Made by a program: the position numbers and the translations under genes
Shown: one piece after another, positions 8,512-17,294 of the stretch
Position numbering within the stretch: the stretch's first letter is position 1
Layout of the letters: every line of letters begins with the position of its first letter
Source: Yoonia maritima
GTDB taxonomy: Bacteria > Pseudomonadota > Alphaproteobacteria > Rhodobacterales > Rhodobacteraceae
Assembly: GCF_002933395.1 (NCBI RefSeq)
Contig: NZ_PKFN01000008.1
Coordinates: 558,001-622,000 of the forward strand
Reading direction: 5' to 3'
DNA length: 64,000 nucleotides
The notes under the pieces: model-generated
Told to the model about the DNA's origin: nothing
Seen by the model: the letters and a program-made list of their open reading frames with translations, nothing else
The model's database searches: none

Positions 8512-10077
8512 ATGTCTCCCACCAACACACTCATAGCGCGACTTGCAGCGGTTTCATGCCTATGTATGACATCGCCCGCACTCGCAGACGACGTTTCGCT
8601 TACAACCAGTGATGGTGAAATGGCGCTGTCGGGCGAATTGATCGATTTTAGCGACGGTTTTTACGTTATGCGTACTGAAATTGGGGAAGTTCAAGTACCG
8701 GCTTCGCTTGTTAGCTGTGCGGGGGCGGCTTGCCCAGCCAGCGAACAAGCAAACATAGATTTTACGATTAAAGGGTCAGACACTATCGGCGCAGAACTGA
8801 TGCCGCTACTTGTACGCGGTTATGCCGAAAGCCAACGTGCCGTCGTCGATAGCCGCACCACCGGCGAACGACAGGTCCTGCACACCGTCATCGCCGATGA
8901 AGGGTTGGGCGAAACGCTCTTCACGACCATGATCGAAGATCGTGGATCCAGCACGGGTTTTCGCGGTATGCTTGATCTATCGACACAAATCGGAATGTCG
9001 TCTCGCCGTATTAAAGGCACCGAGGTCCAAGCATTTTCTGACGCAGGCTTGGGTGACGCGCTTAGCTTCGAACAAGAACACGGGATCGCAGTTGATGGGC
9101 TTTTGATCGTTGTGCACCCAGACAACCCTGTCGATGCGTTAACCGAAAACCAAATTTCAGAATTGCTTTCGGGTAAAATCAGCAATTGGTCCGAATTGGG
9201 CGGCGCCGATCTGCCTGTGACGGTATATTCACGCGATGGCAACTCTGGTACCTTTGCCACTGTTTCTGGCAAATTTCTGGAACCATATGACGTGTCGCTC
9301 AGCGCACAGGCACGTATCGTTTCCGGAAACTCAGCGATGTCTGAATCGGTATTTGGCGATGCTGGCGGCATCGGCTACGTCGGGTTTGCATTTCGCGGTG
9401 ACAACAAACCGTTGGGTTTGATTTCAAGCTGCGGCATCGCCGCAGAGGCATCAACCTTTGCCGCAAAAACCGGAGAATACCCGCTGCAACGCACATTGTA
9501 TCTTTACACGACAAATGCCGAACTGCCGTCACGCGCCCAAGGGCTGCTTGCCTATGCAAAGTCACCAGCCGCAGACGGAATCATCGAAAAGTCGGGCTTT
9601 ATTGGTTTTAATATCGACAGCCGGGACCTATCCCGTTCGGCCCAAGCAATCCGGACTGAGATTGATCGCAACCAAAGCCGCCAAGAACTCGCTGCATTGC
9701 GCGAACTTTACATTGATATGCTTGAATGGCGCCGACTATCGCCAACGTTCCGATTTCAAACGGGATCATCCAACCTAGACAACGCGTCGCGCCGTGATTT
9801 GCTACGATTGACCGGCTATCTATCTAACGCATCAGACATCAACGAAATTGCACTGGTTGGTTTCACCGACGCCGATGGCGCATTCGACGCGAACCGCACA
9901 TTAGGCTTAGCCCGCGCAGAAGCTGTTCTTGGCAGCATATCTTCACAAGTTGCAGGGTCCGCCTTTGACCCGTCCACTATTCAAATTAAAAGCTACGGAG
10001 AATTAAACCCCGTTGCGTGCAACAGTGATTTTGCCGGACAACGACTAAATCGCCGTGTTGAGGTGTGGGTGCGCTAA
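8512..10077 (+). CDS. PstS-like phosphate-binding domain fused to OmpA C-terminal domain
   Basis: The 521-residue protein begins with a Sec signal peptide that ends around the ALA of SPALADD. A short region of about 60 residues follows. Then comes a PstS/PBP-like domain (about 80-370), starting at FTIKGSDTIGAELMP and including the YSRDGNSGTF segment typical of PstS-like binding proteins. The C-terminal 110 residues form an OmpA-like peptidoglycan-binding domain (FQTGSSNLD to LNRRVEVWVR). It is therefore probably a periplasmic, cell-wall-tethered anion-binding protein. A tandem Pho-box array lies directly upstream. No transporter genes are adjacent, so it may sense or concentrate phosphate rather than feed one Pst permease. 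Confidence 0.85.
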   Translation: MSPTNTLIARLAAVSCLCMTSPALADDVSLTTSDGEMALSGELIDFSDGFYVMRTEIGEVQVPASLVSCAGAACPASEQANIDFTIKGSDTIGAELMPLLVRGYAESQRAVVDSRTTGERQVLHTVIADEGLGETLFTTMIEDRGSSTGFRGMLDLSTQIGMSSRRIKGTEVQAFSDAGLGDALSFEQEHGIAVDGLLIVVHPDNPVDALTENQISELLSGKISNWSELGGADLPVTVYSRDGNSGTFATVSGKFLEPYDVSLSAQARIVSGNSAMSESVFGDAGGIGYVGFAFRGDNKPLGLISSCGIAAEASTFAAKTGEYPLQRTLYLYTTNAELPSRAQGLLAYAKSPAADGIIEKSGFIGFNIDSRDLSRSAQAIRTEIDRNQSRQELAALRELYIDMLEWRRLSPTFRFQTGSSNLDNASRRDLLRLTGYLSNASDINEIALVGFTDADGAFDANRTLGLARAEAVLGSISSQVAGSAFDPSTIQIKSYGELNPVACNSDFAGQRLNRRVEVWVR

Positions 10078-10086
10078 GCTATTGCC

Positions 10087-10113
10087 GCGGACGGTATTAA
10101 AAATGCCGTCCGC
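10087..10113 (+). terminator. Hairpin after the PstS-OmpA gene
   Basis: An 8-bp perfect stem (GCGGACGG/CCGTCCGC) with an 11-nt A/T-rich loop starts 10 bp after the stop codon. Only a weak T-run follows (ATTTGGCTTT), so termination efficiency is uncertain. Confidence 0.6.
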
Positions 10114-10282
10114 ATTTGGCTTTGCCACTGAAAACGAGCTAACTTAAAGCCTCTAACATTACCGCATGGCGCATTCAGAAGATGCTCTTCGGTTGGCGAG
10201 CCACGTCAATAAAATGGCTATCATGCTTAAAAGCAATTTATCGCAGCGAACCAGCACAGCACAGAAGAAGAACCAAGCGAGT

Positions 10283-10528
10283 TTATCCGACTTGGTCGAT
10301 CTTGGCCTTTTCGCTTTCGGTCGTCGTCAATACCCCGTCAGGCAGCCAGTCGCGTTGCATGGCGATTTTTGCGGCTTCGGCGTTAATCTTGGCCAGATCA
10401 TTCGGTGTGAGGCTGGGATTTGCCTCGCCGAAGTTTTCTTCCACCCGATTTAGTTTGGTCGTGCTAGGTATCGGAGGCCTTTTTGCTTCACGCCAGGCAT
10501 AGCTTCTGACGAATAGGCTTAGCGGCAC
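10283..10528 (-). pseudogene. Remnant of an aldo/keto reductase (C-terminal fragment)
   Basis: The open frame of 81 codons encodes PPIPSTTKLNRVEENFGEAN followed by LTPNDLAKINAEAAKI. This matches the conserved C-terminal end of aldo/keto reductases (IPGTTKLxRLEEN, then LTxxDLxxIxxA). The NADPH-binding PIPSTTKLNRVEEN loop is retained, but the entire catalytic TIM barrel is missing. I see no other barrel fragments upstream on the same strand, so it is most likely a relic of a deleted gene and not functional. It sits in a 669-bp region without intact genes. Confidence 0.65.
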
Positions 10529-10580
10529 AGGTCAGATGCAGGAATGACAGCATCGAGACATATATGGAAGTTGCTAGCTC

Positions 10581-10606
10581 TAGTCATCAGATGTAGTCAT
10601 CAGATG
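10581..10606. repeat. Tandem 13-bp duplication in gene-free region
   Basis: The 13-mer TAGTCATCAGATG occurs twice in perfect tandem. It lies in the 10078-10746 interval that otherwise holds only a terminator-like hairpin and the aldo/keto reductase remnant. The rest of the interval shows no gene. It looks like decaying DNA. Confidence 0.6.
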
Positions 10607-10746
10607 TGGTCGCACAAGAATACCAAACACCACAGATTTAATCTGCGCCTTTAGCGACGTTCAAAGAAGAACGCCGCCTTAGATACTGCCGACCACTGGA
10701 AAGTGGTAAAAGCCGTTCTGATCCTGTGGCCTTAGATACGAGGTGC

Positions 10747-11739
10747 TCAGATCAAACCGTGATCTTCAAACAAGGCCTTTAGGTTCGCCTCGGGGCGTGC
10801 GCCGATGTGGCTTATGACTTCGGATGCAGCGATGTTGCCCATTTTGCCGCATGTTTGCAGATCGTAACCGTTTGTCATCGCCCATAGGAACGCGCCCGCG
10901 AATAGATCGCCCGCGCCGGTCGCATCGACGATTTGCGTCGGTACGGCAGGCACGTGCCAGCGGTTGTCGCCGTCTAGGATGTGAACGCCATGTTCGCTGT
11001 CTGTGCAGGCCACGACTGCAACCTCGGCTGCGGCTTTGGTAAGCGCTGCTTCAAAGTCGTCAGTTTGGTACATCGACAGCATTTCTGCCCGGTTACAGAA
11101 CAGCAGATCGACATGATCTTTGATCATATCGCGGAAAGCGTCGCGGTGGCGGTCGATGCAGAATGGATCGGAAAGCGTGATTGAGACCTTGCCCCCTGCC
11201 CCTTTGCAAGCGTTGATCGCTTTGGCAAAGGCGGCGTGGCTGTCTGGCCCGTCAAAGCGATACCCTTCGAGGTAGATCCATTCAGCCTCGGCCATTTGGG
11301 CTTCATCAATGTCATCTGGTGACAAAAATTCAGTCACACCGAGGTAGGTGTTCATTGACCGTTCACCATCTGGCGTCACGATAACAATGCAGCGTCCTGT
11401 TTCAGCTTCTTCCGACTTTGGCGCGAGCGCGGTTTCGTAAACCGCCCCCTGCGCGCGCAGATCATGTGCAAAGATCGCGCCTAGCTGATCGTCTTTGACC
11501 TTGCCGACATAGGCAGTCCGGCCACCCAAATGCGCGACACCCGCGATAGTGTTCGCAGCTGACCCGCCGCTAATTTCCTTCGCAGGACCAACGCTCGCGT
11601 ATAGCGACACGGCACGATCCATGTCGATCAGTTGCATAATCCCTTTACCGATCCCGGCCTCTTCTAGGAATGCATCTTCGGCACGGGCCAGAACGTCGAC
11701 CATCGCATTGCCGATACCGACAACCTGAAACTTTTTCAT
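10747..11739 (-). CDS. Adenosine kinase-like PfkB-family sugar/nucleoside kinase
   Basis: This cytoplasmic ribokinase-fold enzyme has 330 residues. The PfkB signatures are clear: the substrate-binding GGSAANTIAGVAHLGG motif near residue 60, and DATGAGDLFAGAF with the anion hole and catalytic aspartate near residue 280. The N-terminus FQVVGIGNAMVDVLAR is typical of the adenosine-kinase branch of Alphaproteobacteria. It probably phosphorylates adenosine to AMP for purine salvage, although other nucleosides or sugars cannot be ruled out by sequence. It overlaps the end of nth by 4 bp, so the two genes may be cotranscribed. Confidence 0.87.
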   Translation of the reverse strand: MKKFQVVGIGNAMVDVLARAEDAFLEEAGIGKGIMQLIDMDRAVSLYASVGPAKEISGGSAANTIAGVAHLGGRTAYVGKVKDDQLGAIFAHDLRAQGAVYETALAPKSEEAETGRCIVIVTPDGERSMNTYLGVTEFLSPDDIDEAQMAEAEWIYLEGYRFDGPDSHAAFAKAINACKGAGGKVSITLSDPFCIDRHRDAFRDMIKDHVDLLFCNRAEMLSMYQTDDFEAALTKAAAEVAVVACTDSEHGVHILDGDNRWHVPAVPTQIVDATGAGDLFAGAFLWAMTNGYDLQTCGKMGNIAASEVISHIGARPEANLKALFEDHGLI

Positions 11740-12380
11740 AGGTTTTTATCCTCAAATAGACAGAGATCGCGGATTAGACAGGCCGCGCATTTGGGTTTTC
11801 GGGCGACGCAAGTATAGCGCCCATGAAGAATCATCCAGTGGTGGGCATGCTGCTGGAAGTCAGCGGGTATATGATCTTCGACGGCACGTTCAACAGCATC
11901 GACGTCTTTACCGACAGCAACACCACTTCGATTGCCAAAGCGAAAGATATGCGTGTCGACCGCCTGCGCAGGCTGGTGCCACCACATGTTCAGAACAACG
12001 TTCGCTGTTTTACGGCCCACACCGGGTAGCGACTGTAGCGCCGCCCGAGAGTTCGGAACCTCTCCGCCAAATTCATCAACCAGTATCTGGCTCATTTTCA
12101 TGACGTTTTTGGCTTTTTGGCGAAACAGGCCGATGGTTTTGATGTGTTCGGTTACGCCCTCTAGCCCAAGGTCGAGCATCTTTTGCGGCGTATCCGCGAT
12201 TTTGAACAATTCGCGGGTTGCTTTGTTCACGCCAATATCGGTCGCCTGCGCGGACAGCGCCACCGCAACGACTAATGTGTACACGTTCACATGCTCGAGC
12301 TCACCTTCCGGCTCGGGCTCGGCATCGTGAAAACGCGTAAAGATCTCTCGGATCGTGTGATAATCAAGCTGTTTGACCAT
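11736..12380 (-). CDS. nth: Endonuclease III
   Basis: Nth is a DNA glycosylase/AP lyase that removes oxidised pyrimidines in base-excision repair. The 214-residue product has the helix-hairpin-helix LPGVGRKTANVVLN with the catalytic lysine, VDTHIFR with the catalytic aspartate, and a C-terminal [4Fe-4S] loop with spacing C-x6-C-x2-C-x5-C. I chose the ATG at 12380 (MVKQLDYHTIREIF), which matches the family and has AAAAGG about 12 nt upstream. An ATG at 12401 adds seven residues and cannot be excluded. Much longer upstream extension is unlikely because it would run into the divergent gene at 12474. Confidence 0.93.
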   Translation of the reverse strand: MVKQLDYHTIREIFTRFHDAEPEPEGELEHVNVYTLVVAVALSAQATDIGVNKATRELFKIADTPQKMLDLGLEGVTEHIKTIGLFRQKAKNVMKMSQILVDEFGGEVPNSRAALQSLPGVGRKTANVVLNMWWHQPAQAVDTHIFRFGNRSGVAVGKDVDAVERAVEDHIPADFQQHAHHWMILHGRYTCVARKPKCAACLIRDLCLFEDKNL

Positions 12381-12473
12381 TCCGCGGGTATGCCTTTTCA
12401 TGACAAAGGGGGCAAGCAGCAGATGCGCAATATTCGGGTCGCACGTTGGGGCAGTCGTAACTAGATTACACGT

Positions 12474-13313
12474 ATGGAACACACAAAGCCCTACCACTAT
12501 CAGGTCATGCGCCGCGCGATTGACGCGATCGACGCTGCTGGCGATACACAGCTTAGTCTGGCAGATCTTGCCGCAGACATGAACATGAGCCCCGCACATT
12601 TTCAGCGCGTGTTCTCGACATGGGTTGGCGTATCGCCGAAACGCTATCAACAGTACCTGACGCTGGCCCATGCAAAGACGCTGTTGCGCGACCGTTTTAC
12701 GACGCTCGACACAGCGCATTCTGTTGGATTGTCTGGTAGTGGGCGGCTCCATGATTTGTTCGTCCGATGGGAAGCCATGAGCCCCGGCGACTATGCCCGC
12801 GATGGTGCAGATTTAACGATCCGCTGGGGCTGGTTCGACAGCCTCTTTGGTCCTGCTTTGGTCATGGGCACGGATCGTGGCATTTGCGGGCTGGCTTTTG
12901 CGGCCGAGGCAGGACCGGAGCCCGCAATGGCCGATATGAAATCCCGCTGGCCCAAGGCGACGTATGTCGAAGATCCAGCGCAACTGACCCCATGGGCGAC
13001 TGCCGCGTTGGGTATGACTGGTCAAACCCAGCTTCATATGATCGGCGCACCATTCCAGCTGAAGGTGTGGGAGGCATTGCTGAGCATCCCATCAGGTCAC
13101 GTGACGACATATTCTGAAATCGCCCAATCCATTGGCAACTCCAAGGCCGTTCGCGCGGTTGGCACTGCGGTCGGTCGCAATCCCGTTAGCTTACTGATCC
13201 CGTGCCATCGGGCGTTACGCAAGTCCGGTGCGCTTGGCGGCTATCACTGGGGGCTTCCGGTGAAGCGTGCGATTCTTGCTTGGGAATCCGCACGCGCTGA
13301 CGCGACCCTTTAA
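12474..13313 (+). CDS. AraC-type HTH plus methylated-DNA-protein cysteine methyltransferase (Ada-like)
   Basis: The 279-residue protein joins an AraC-family helix-turn-helix (about residues 10-100) to an Ogt/AGT domain whose LLIPCHRALRKSGALGGYHWG stretch carries the alkyl-acceptor cysteine. It transfers methyl groups from O6-methylguanine to itself. The N-terminal zinc/phosphotriester domain of E. coli Ada is absent. The architecture is that of truncated Ada proteins common in Alphaproteobacteria, so self-sensing through phosphotriester repair is not expected. It is divergent from nth with about 90 bp between starts, grouping two DNA-repair genes. Confidence 0.9.
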   Translation: MEHTKPYHYQVMRRAIDAIDAAGDTQLSLADLAADMNMSPAHFQRVFSTWVGVSPKRYQQYLTLAHAKTLLRDRFTTLDTAHSVGLSGSGRLHDLFVRWEAMSPGDYARDGADLTIRWGWFDSLFGPALVMGTDRGICGLAFAAEAGPEPAMADMKSRWPKATYVEDPAQLTPWATAALGMTGQTQLHMIGAPFQLKVWEALLSIPSGHVTTYSEIAQSIGNSKAVRAVGTAVGRNPVSLLIPCHRALRKSGALGGYHWGLPVKRAILAWESARADATL

Positions 13314-13431
13314 TTTTAGGCGGAACCATTCCTATGACGAATGCGTTATTGGATAACAGTGGCAATAAGATCATAAGCTGCGTTATCCAGAACGCGCAAT
13401 TTGCGCACCCATATCGAATGGAACCGAAACG

Positions 13432-14091
13432 ATGAAATTTTCAAAACTCCCTCTTGTTGCAGCTGCGGCTTCGCTTACTTTTGTTGCGGCTTGTGAACCA
13501 GGCGGACCCAACGAATACCAGAAAACACAACAGGGCGCGTTGATCGGCGCATTGGGCGGCGCGGCTGTTGGCGCGCTCGCGAACAATGGCGGATCAAACC
13601 GTGATCGGAACCAAGCAGCCCTCGTTGGTGCCGCGCTTGGTGCGGGTGTGGGTGCTGGCATTGGTAACAGCCTTGATAAGCAAGCCGAAGAACTGCGTCG
13701 CCAACTGCGTAGCGATGTAGGCGTATCAAACAACGGTACCGACCTGCGTGTTGTTCTATCCCAAGACTTGCTGTTTGCGACTGACAGCACCGCCGTTTCA
13801 GGCGTGTCACAGAATGAACTGCTGATCGTTGCGCGTTCATTGAACAACCACCCGAACACGACAGTCAACGTCGTTGGACACACTGACAACACTGGTGCAG
13901 CGGCCTACAACTTTGACCTGTCGCAACGCCGCGCCCAAGCGGTTGCATCAGTTCTGCGTAGCGGTGGCGTATCATCTTCGCGCATCCGCGCAATCGGCGC
14001 CGGTGAAGACCAGCCCGTTGCATCAAACCTGAACGCATCAGGTCGTGCCGCAAACCGCCGGGTTGAGATCATTATTACACCAAACGGCTAA
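13432..14091 (+). CDS. OmpA-family outer-membrane lipoprotein with glycine zipper
   Basis: The 219-residue protein has a lipoprotein signal peptide ending in the lipobox VAAC at about residues 18-21. A glycine-zipper segment follows (GALIGALGGAAVGALANN and a second zipper around residue 70). The C-terminal OmpA domain (about 105-218) contains VVGHTDNTG and ends in AANRRVEIIITP. This YiaD/Pal-like layout indicates an outer-membrane lipoprotein that binds peptidoglycan through the OmpA domain. It is monocistronic, with a good terminator 22 bp downstream. Confidence 0.9.
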   Translation: MKFSKLPLVAAAASLTFVAACEPGGPNEYQKTQQGALIGALGGAAVGALANNGGSNRDRNQAALVGAALGAGVGAGIGNSLDKQAEELRRQLRSDVGVSNNGTDLRVVLSQDLLFATDSTAVSGVSQNELLIVARSLNNHPNTTVNVVGHTDNTGAAAYNFDLSQRRAQAVASVLRSGGVSSSRIRAIGAGEDQPVASNLNASGRAANRRVEIIITPNG

Positions 14092-14113
14092 GCGTCAGTT
14101 GGGAAGACAATCG

Positions 14114-14142
14114 AAAGGGGTCGTATTATGCGGCCCCTTTTT
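14114..14142 (+). terminator. Rho-independent terminator after the OmpA lipoprotein gene
   Basis: A 7-bp AAAGGGG/CCCCTTT stem with a 13-nt loop is followed by TTTTT. Position and T-run fit an intrinsic terminator. Confidence 0.8.
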
Positions 14143-14199
14143 CGTTGTGAAGCCACCCATCCGGTCATATAAATTGACCAATCCAAGAGGGCGGGCCAC

Positions 14200-14967
14200 A
14201 TGCCATTCGAACCAGTTCAACAAGAAAAACTATCGCACGGCGTGATACGCCAAATCGAAGGTTTGATCCTTCGCGGCATTCTGCGCCCTGGTGAACGGCT
14301 CCCGTCGGAACGTGAGCTGAGCGAACGGATGGGCGTGTCACGGCCGTCACTGCGCGAGGCTCTTGCCGACCTACAGGAGCGCGGGCTGTTGTCCTCTAGG
14401 GCAGGTGCAGGTGTCTATGTCGCTGATGTGCTCGGGTCCGCATTTGCTCCTGCGCTTGTCACGCTGTTTGCGACCCATGTTGAGGCTGTGTTCGACTACA
14501 TCGCCTTTCGACGTGACATGGAAGGGCTGGCCGCTGAACGTGCCGCACGATTGGCAAGCGACACCGACCTTGCGTTGATCAATACCATTTTCCAAAAAAT
14601 GGAAGCCGCCCACGAAAAACGGAACCCTGCTGACGAGGCATATCTTGACGCCGATTTTCACCTGTCGATTATCGAAGCAAGCCACAACATCATCATGCTG
14701 CACATGATGCGTTCGATGTACGAACTACTGCGCGAAGGCGTTTTCTATAATCGGTCCATCATGTTTAAGCAGCGCACGACCCGCGACACCCTGCTGGACC
14801 AACACCGCGCGATCAATGATGCGCTGCAGGCCCGTGACCCTGCCGGAGCGCGCGCCGCAGTCGAAGCACATTTAAACTTTGTCGAGGCATCATTGTCGGA
14901 TCAACAAAAATCGGACCGCAACGAAACATTTGCCCAAAAACGTTTAGATCACGAAGTATCCCGCTAG
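14200..14967 (+). CDS. FadR-subfamily GntR transcriptional regulator (PdhR/LldR type)
   Basis: The 255-residue protein has a winged-helix GntR domain at about residues 10-80 with the LRPGERLPSERELSERMGVS motif. An all-helical FCD ligand-binding domain follows, with the acid/histidine metal-ligand positions (DxxFHLSIIEASHN and later HxxI). FCD regulators sense small carboxylates such as pyruvate, lactate or glycolate. No obvious target gene is adjacent: the next gene is convergent and overlaps by 4 bp. The ligand therefore cannot be deduced from the sequence. Confidence 0.88.
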   Translation: MPFEPVQQEKLSHGVIRQIEGLILRGILRPGERLPSERELSERMGVSRPSLREALADLQERGLLSSRAGAGVYVADVLGSAFAPALVTLFATHVEAVFDYIAFRRDMEGLAAERAARLASDTDLALINTIFQKMEAAHEKRNPADEAYLDADFHLSIIEASHNIIMLHMMRSMYELLREGVFYNRSIMFKQRTTRDTLLDQHRAINDALQARDPAGARAAVEAHLNFVEASLSDQQKSDRNETFAQKRLDHEVSR

Positions 14968-15698
14968 CGATTTGCGCCAATCAACTCCACCCAAAGCCAA
15001 ATACTGACAAGGGTTTGGATCATAATCCCAATCAGCGCGTAGTGGTGCACGACACCAAGCATCTGGCTTGAATAGATCATAAAGTCCCACGCCGTATGCC
15101 ACATAATCAGCGGCCATAAGTTGCCAAGCTTCAGTGCGATTGGGGCTAGAAAGACGCCAACGAGAAATGCGAATGCAGTGTGCTGCAAGGTTGCCAACGC
15201 CGGTTGCCCGGTAAAAACGTTTACGCAGTGCATCAACGAAAACAGCAATGCACTTAACAACATGGCTTGAAACACGGGCAACCGGGCTAAGGCTCCACGC
15301 AGTAAAATGCCGCGAAACATAATCTCTTCGGTCAAGCCAACCAGAAACGGTACAACGACCAACAGCCCAACCGTCGAAATAGGCAGTGAAACGCCATTCC
15401 CTTTGGTCGCCGCATTTATGACGACAAAGCCCATGGCAAACACCAATGCGACGGCTGGCAGCAACCATACCAACGCCCCCCAATTCAAGCGACGAAATCC
15501 GATCGTGTACCAATCGGTATAGCGTCTTACGTACAAATAGCACGAAAGCAGCAAGATTATTTGAAGCGAAAGCGTCCGCCACATGACAGAAACAGTATCA
15601 AGAGGCGTGGTAAATATCCGAAAAACAAAGACAGTCGCGACACCAACAATGCCGATATAGATCAATGTGGCCAATACGGCGCGGCCAAGGTTGGTCAT
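14964..15698 (-). CDS. CPBP-family intramembrane glutamic/metallo protease
   Basis: This integral membrane protein has 244 residues and about seven or eight membrane segments. The CPBP/Abi hallmark EExxxR appears as EEIMFR, followed by the SLMHC and WHTAWDF histidine motifs that complete the Rce1-like active site. The family cleaves or processes membrane proteins and peptides; some members give bacteriocin self-immunity. No bacteriocin gene is nearby, so the role is unknown. It is convergent with the GntR gene and overlaps it by 4 bp. Confidence 0.88.
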   Translation of the reverse strand: MTNLGRAVLATLIYIGIVGVATVFVFRIFTTPLDTVSVMWRTLSLQIILLLSCYLYVRRYTDWYTIGFRRLNWGALVWLLPAVALVFAMGFVVINAATKGNGVSLPISTVGLLVVVPFLVGLTEEIMFRGILLRGALARLPVFQAMLLSALLFSLMHCVNVFTGQPALATLQHTAFAFLVGVFLAPIALKLGNLWPLIMWHTAWDFMIYSSQMLGVVHHYALIGIMIQTLVSIWLWVELIGANR

Positions 15699-15759
15699 AT
15701 ATTCGTTTTCGCAGACGTCATAAGGCGACTGTTGCGACAGCCCAACAATGTGTCAACGA

Positions 15760-15792
15760 AAAAGCCCAGATGCTTGGCTGCATCCGGGCTTT
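15760..15792 (-). terminator. Terminator of the F0 ATP synthase operon
   Basis: On the minus strand, AAAGCCCGGATGC pairs with GCATCTGGGCTTT (one mismatch), closed by a short loop, and ends in a T-run. It starts 30 bp after the atpF stop, so it closes the F0 operon. Confidence 0.85.
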
Positions 15793-15822
15793 GAAATAGT
15801 GCGGTGAAGTTCCACGAACGTG

Positions 15823-16380
15823 TTAGTGCAGCTTGTCACCAACTGTCGCGATTGCGTCGTCAATCAACGAACCAGCGGACTTTGCGTCCATCTGACTAGA
15901 AATCACGTCTTTTGCGGCGCCGACAGCAACAACAATTGCTTGGTCGCGGACATCTTTGACAGCGGCAGCTTGCGCACTTGCGATCTGCTCTTCTGCGGCG
16001 GCCAGACGGCGCGTGATCGAAGAAGCAATTTCTTCCTTGGCTGTGGCAGCAGCTTTGGTTGCTTCGTCTTTTGCAGATGCAACGATCCGTTCAGCCTGCG
16101 CTTGAACTTCTTTTTGCTTACGCTCGTAAGATGCCAACAAAGACTGTGCTTCTTCGCGCAGTGCCTTGGCTTCGTCCAGTTCAGATTTGATGCTGACGGC
16201 ACGTTTATCAAGCATGTCACCGATGGTCTTCGGGACCTTCATGTACAGCATGATACCGACAAGGATCAGGAACGCGAGCAGAACAACAAAGTCCGTGTTC
16301 TTTAGCGAAAAGAAAGGACCGCTTGCTGCGAATGCAGGTGAAGCGCTCAGGGCGAAGAGTGCGGTGAAAATCAAACGCAT
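15823..16380 (-). CDS. atpF: ATP synthase F0 subunit b
   Basis: Subunit b forms half of the peripheral stalk that holds F1 to the membrane. The 185-residue product has a hydrophobic N-terminus that resembles a signal peptide (ending ASPAFA), a membrane segment (VVLLAFLILVGIMLYM), and then a long alanine/glutamate/lysine-rich coiled coil to the end. It is the last gene of the F0 operon, 3 bp after the b' gene, and is followed by a terminator. The signal-like N-terminal segment is seen in other Rhodobacterales b subunits. Confidence 0.93.
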   Translation of the reverse strand: MRLIFTALFALSASPAFAASGPFFSLKNTDFVVLLAFLILVGIMLYMKVPKTIGDMLDKRAVSIKSELDEAKALREEAQSLLASYERKQKEVQAQAERIVASAKDEATKAAATAKEEIASSITRRLAAAEEQIASAQAAAVKDVRDQAIVVAVGAAKDVISSQMDAKSAGSLIDDAIATVGDKLH

Positions 16381-16383
16381 GAC

Positions 16384-16932
16384 TTAGCCTTTCATCCGTG
16401 CCGTCACCGCAGCGGTGATGGTTTTTGCGTCAGCCTTGCCACCCATAGCAGCAACCAGTTCTTTGGTTGTCGCCTTGGCAACGTCAGTGACGGATTTAAC
16501 AGCGCCGTCACGAATTTCGGCAATTGCCGCTTCGCTTTCGGCTGTCTTAGCAGCGATCTGTTCGTCAGCTTTCGCAAGCTCCGCGTCCAGTTCTGCCTGA
16601 ATTTCTGCTTTGGCTTCAGCAACGATCTGCTGGGCCTGTGCACGTGCATCAACAAGCGCCTTGTCATAGGCAGCTTCTGCTTCAGATGCTTTGTTCTTTA
16701 GCTCTTCTGCAGCGGCAAGGTCGTTTGTGATTGTGCCAGAGCGCTCTGCTAGAACCGCAGCGATGCGGGGCAGTGCGATGCGTGACATCACAAAGAATGT
16801 CGCGGCAAGTGCGACAAGAAGCCAGAATATCTGGTGTGGAATCCATTCACCGCAAAGCTGCGGCATACCGATGGCACCGCCGTGCGAGTCCAAGCATGCG
16901 CTTGCTACGGTTTCGTGTGTTTCTGTTGCCAT
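16384..16932 (-). CDS. atpX: ATP synthase F0 subunit b'
   Basis: This is the second peripheral-stalk subunit, found in photosynthetic bacteria and Alphaproteobacteria, where b and b' form a heterodimer. The 182-residue product has a 25-residue N-terminal extension, one membrane segment ([16 protein letters not shown]) with the conserved RIALPRI just after it, and a long coiled coil. It lies between atpE and atpF, which is the usual I-B-E-X-F order. It is distinguished from atpF by the extension and the LPRI motif. Confidence 0.92.
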   Translation of the reverse strand: MATETHETVASACLDSHGGAIGMPQLCGEWIPHQIFWLLVALAATFFVMSRIALPRIAAVLAERSGTITNDLAAAEELKNKASEAEAAYDKALVDARAQAQQIVAEAKAEIQAELDAELAKADEQIAAKTAESEAAIAEIRDGAVKSVTDVAKATTKELVAAMGGKADAKTITAAVTARMKG

Positions 16933-17012
16933 CGTGGCCCCCGAATACCTTGTGATTTTACTGGTTGGCGCAGGTTACCGCACCAACCAGACGTAAGGAT
17001 AACGGCTTGTAC

Positions 17013-17234
17013 TTAAGCGAACTTCAGCAGAAGCGCGACGAGGAACGAGAAGATCCCCAGAGCTTCGGCGAATGCTAGGCCGATAAACAGTGTCGCTGTC
17101 TGCGAAGCAGCAGCTGATGGGTTGCGCAGTGCGCCTGCCAGGTAGTTACCAGCAACGTTACCTACGCCGATTGCTGCAATGCCTGAACCGATTGCTGCCA
17201 GACCGGCACCGATGCTTGCGATATCGCCTTCCAT
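17013..17234 (-). CDS. atpE: ATP synthase F0 subunit c
   Basis: AtpE forms the proton-driven rotor ring. The 73-residue hairpin has two membrane helices joined by the polar R37-N38-P39 loop, and the proton-carrying glutamate is E57 in FAEALGIF. No extra sodium-type ligands are evident around the glutamate, so it is most likely proton-coupled. A good ribosome-binding site (AAGGAGAAT) precedes the ATG. Both flanking gaps (about 80 and 60 bp) are longer than others in the operon, which could allow higher translation of this multi-copy subunit. Confidence 0.97.
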   Translation of the reverse strand: MEGDIASIGAGLAAIGSGIAAIGVGNVAGNYLAGALRNPSAAASQTATLFIGLAFAEALGIFSFLVALLLKFA

Positions 17235-17294
17235 GAGAATTCTCCTTACGATTGGAAGTTTAGTAAAGGGTGGATGATCCCACCCTTGAGGTGA

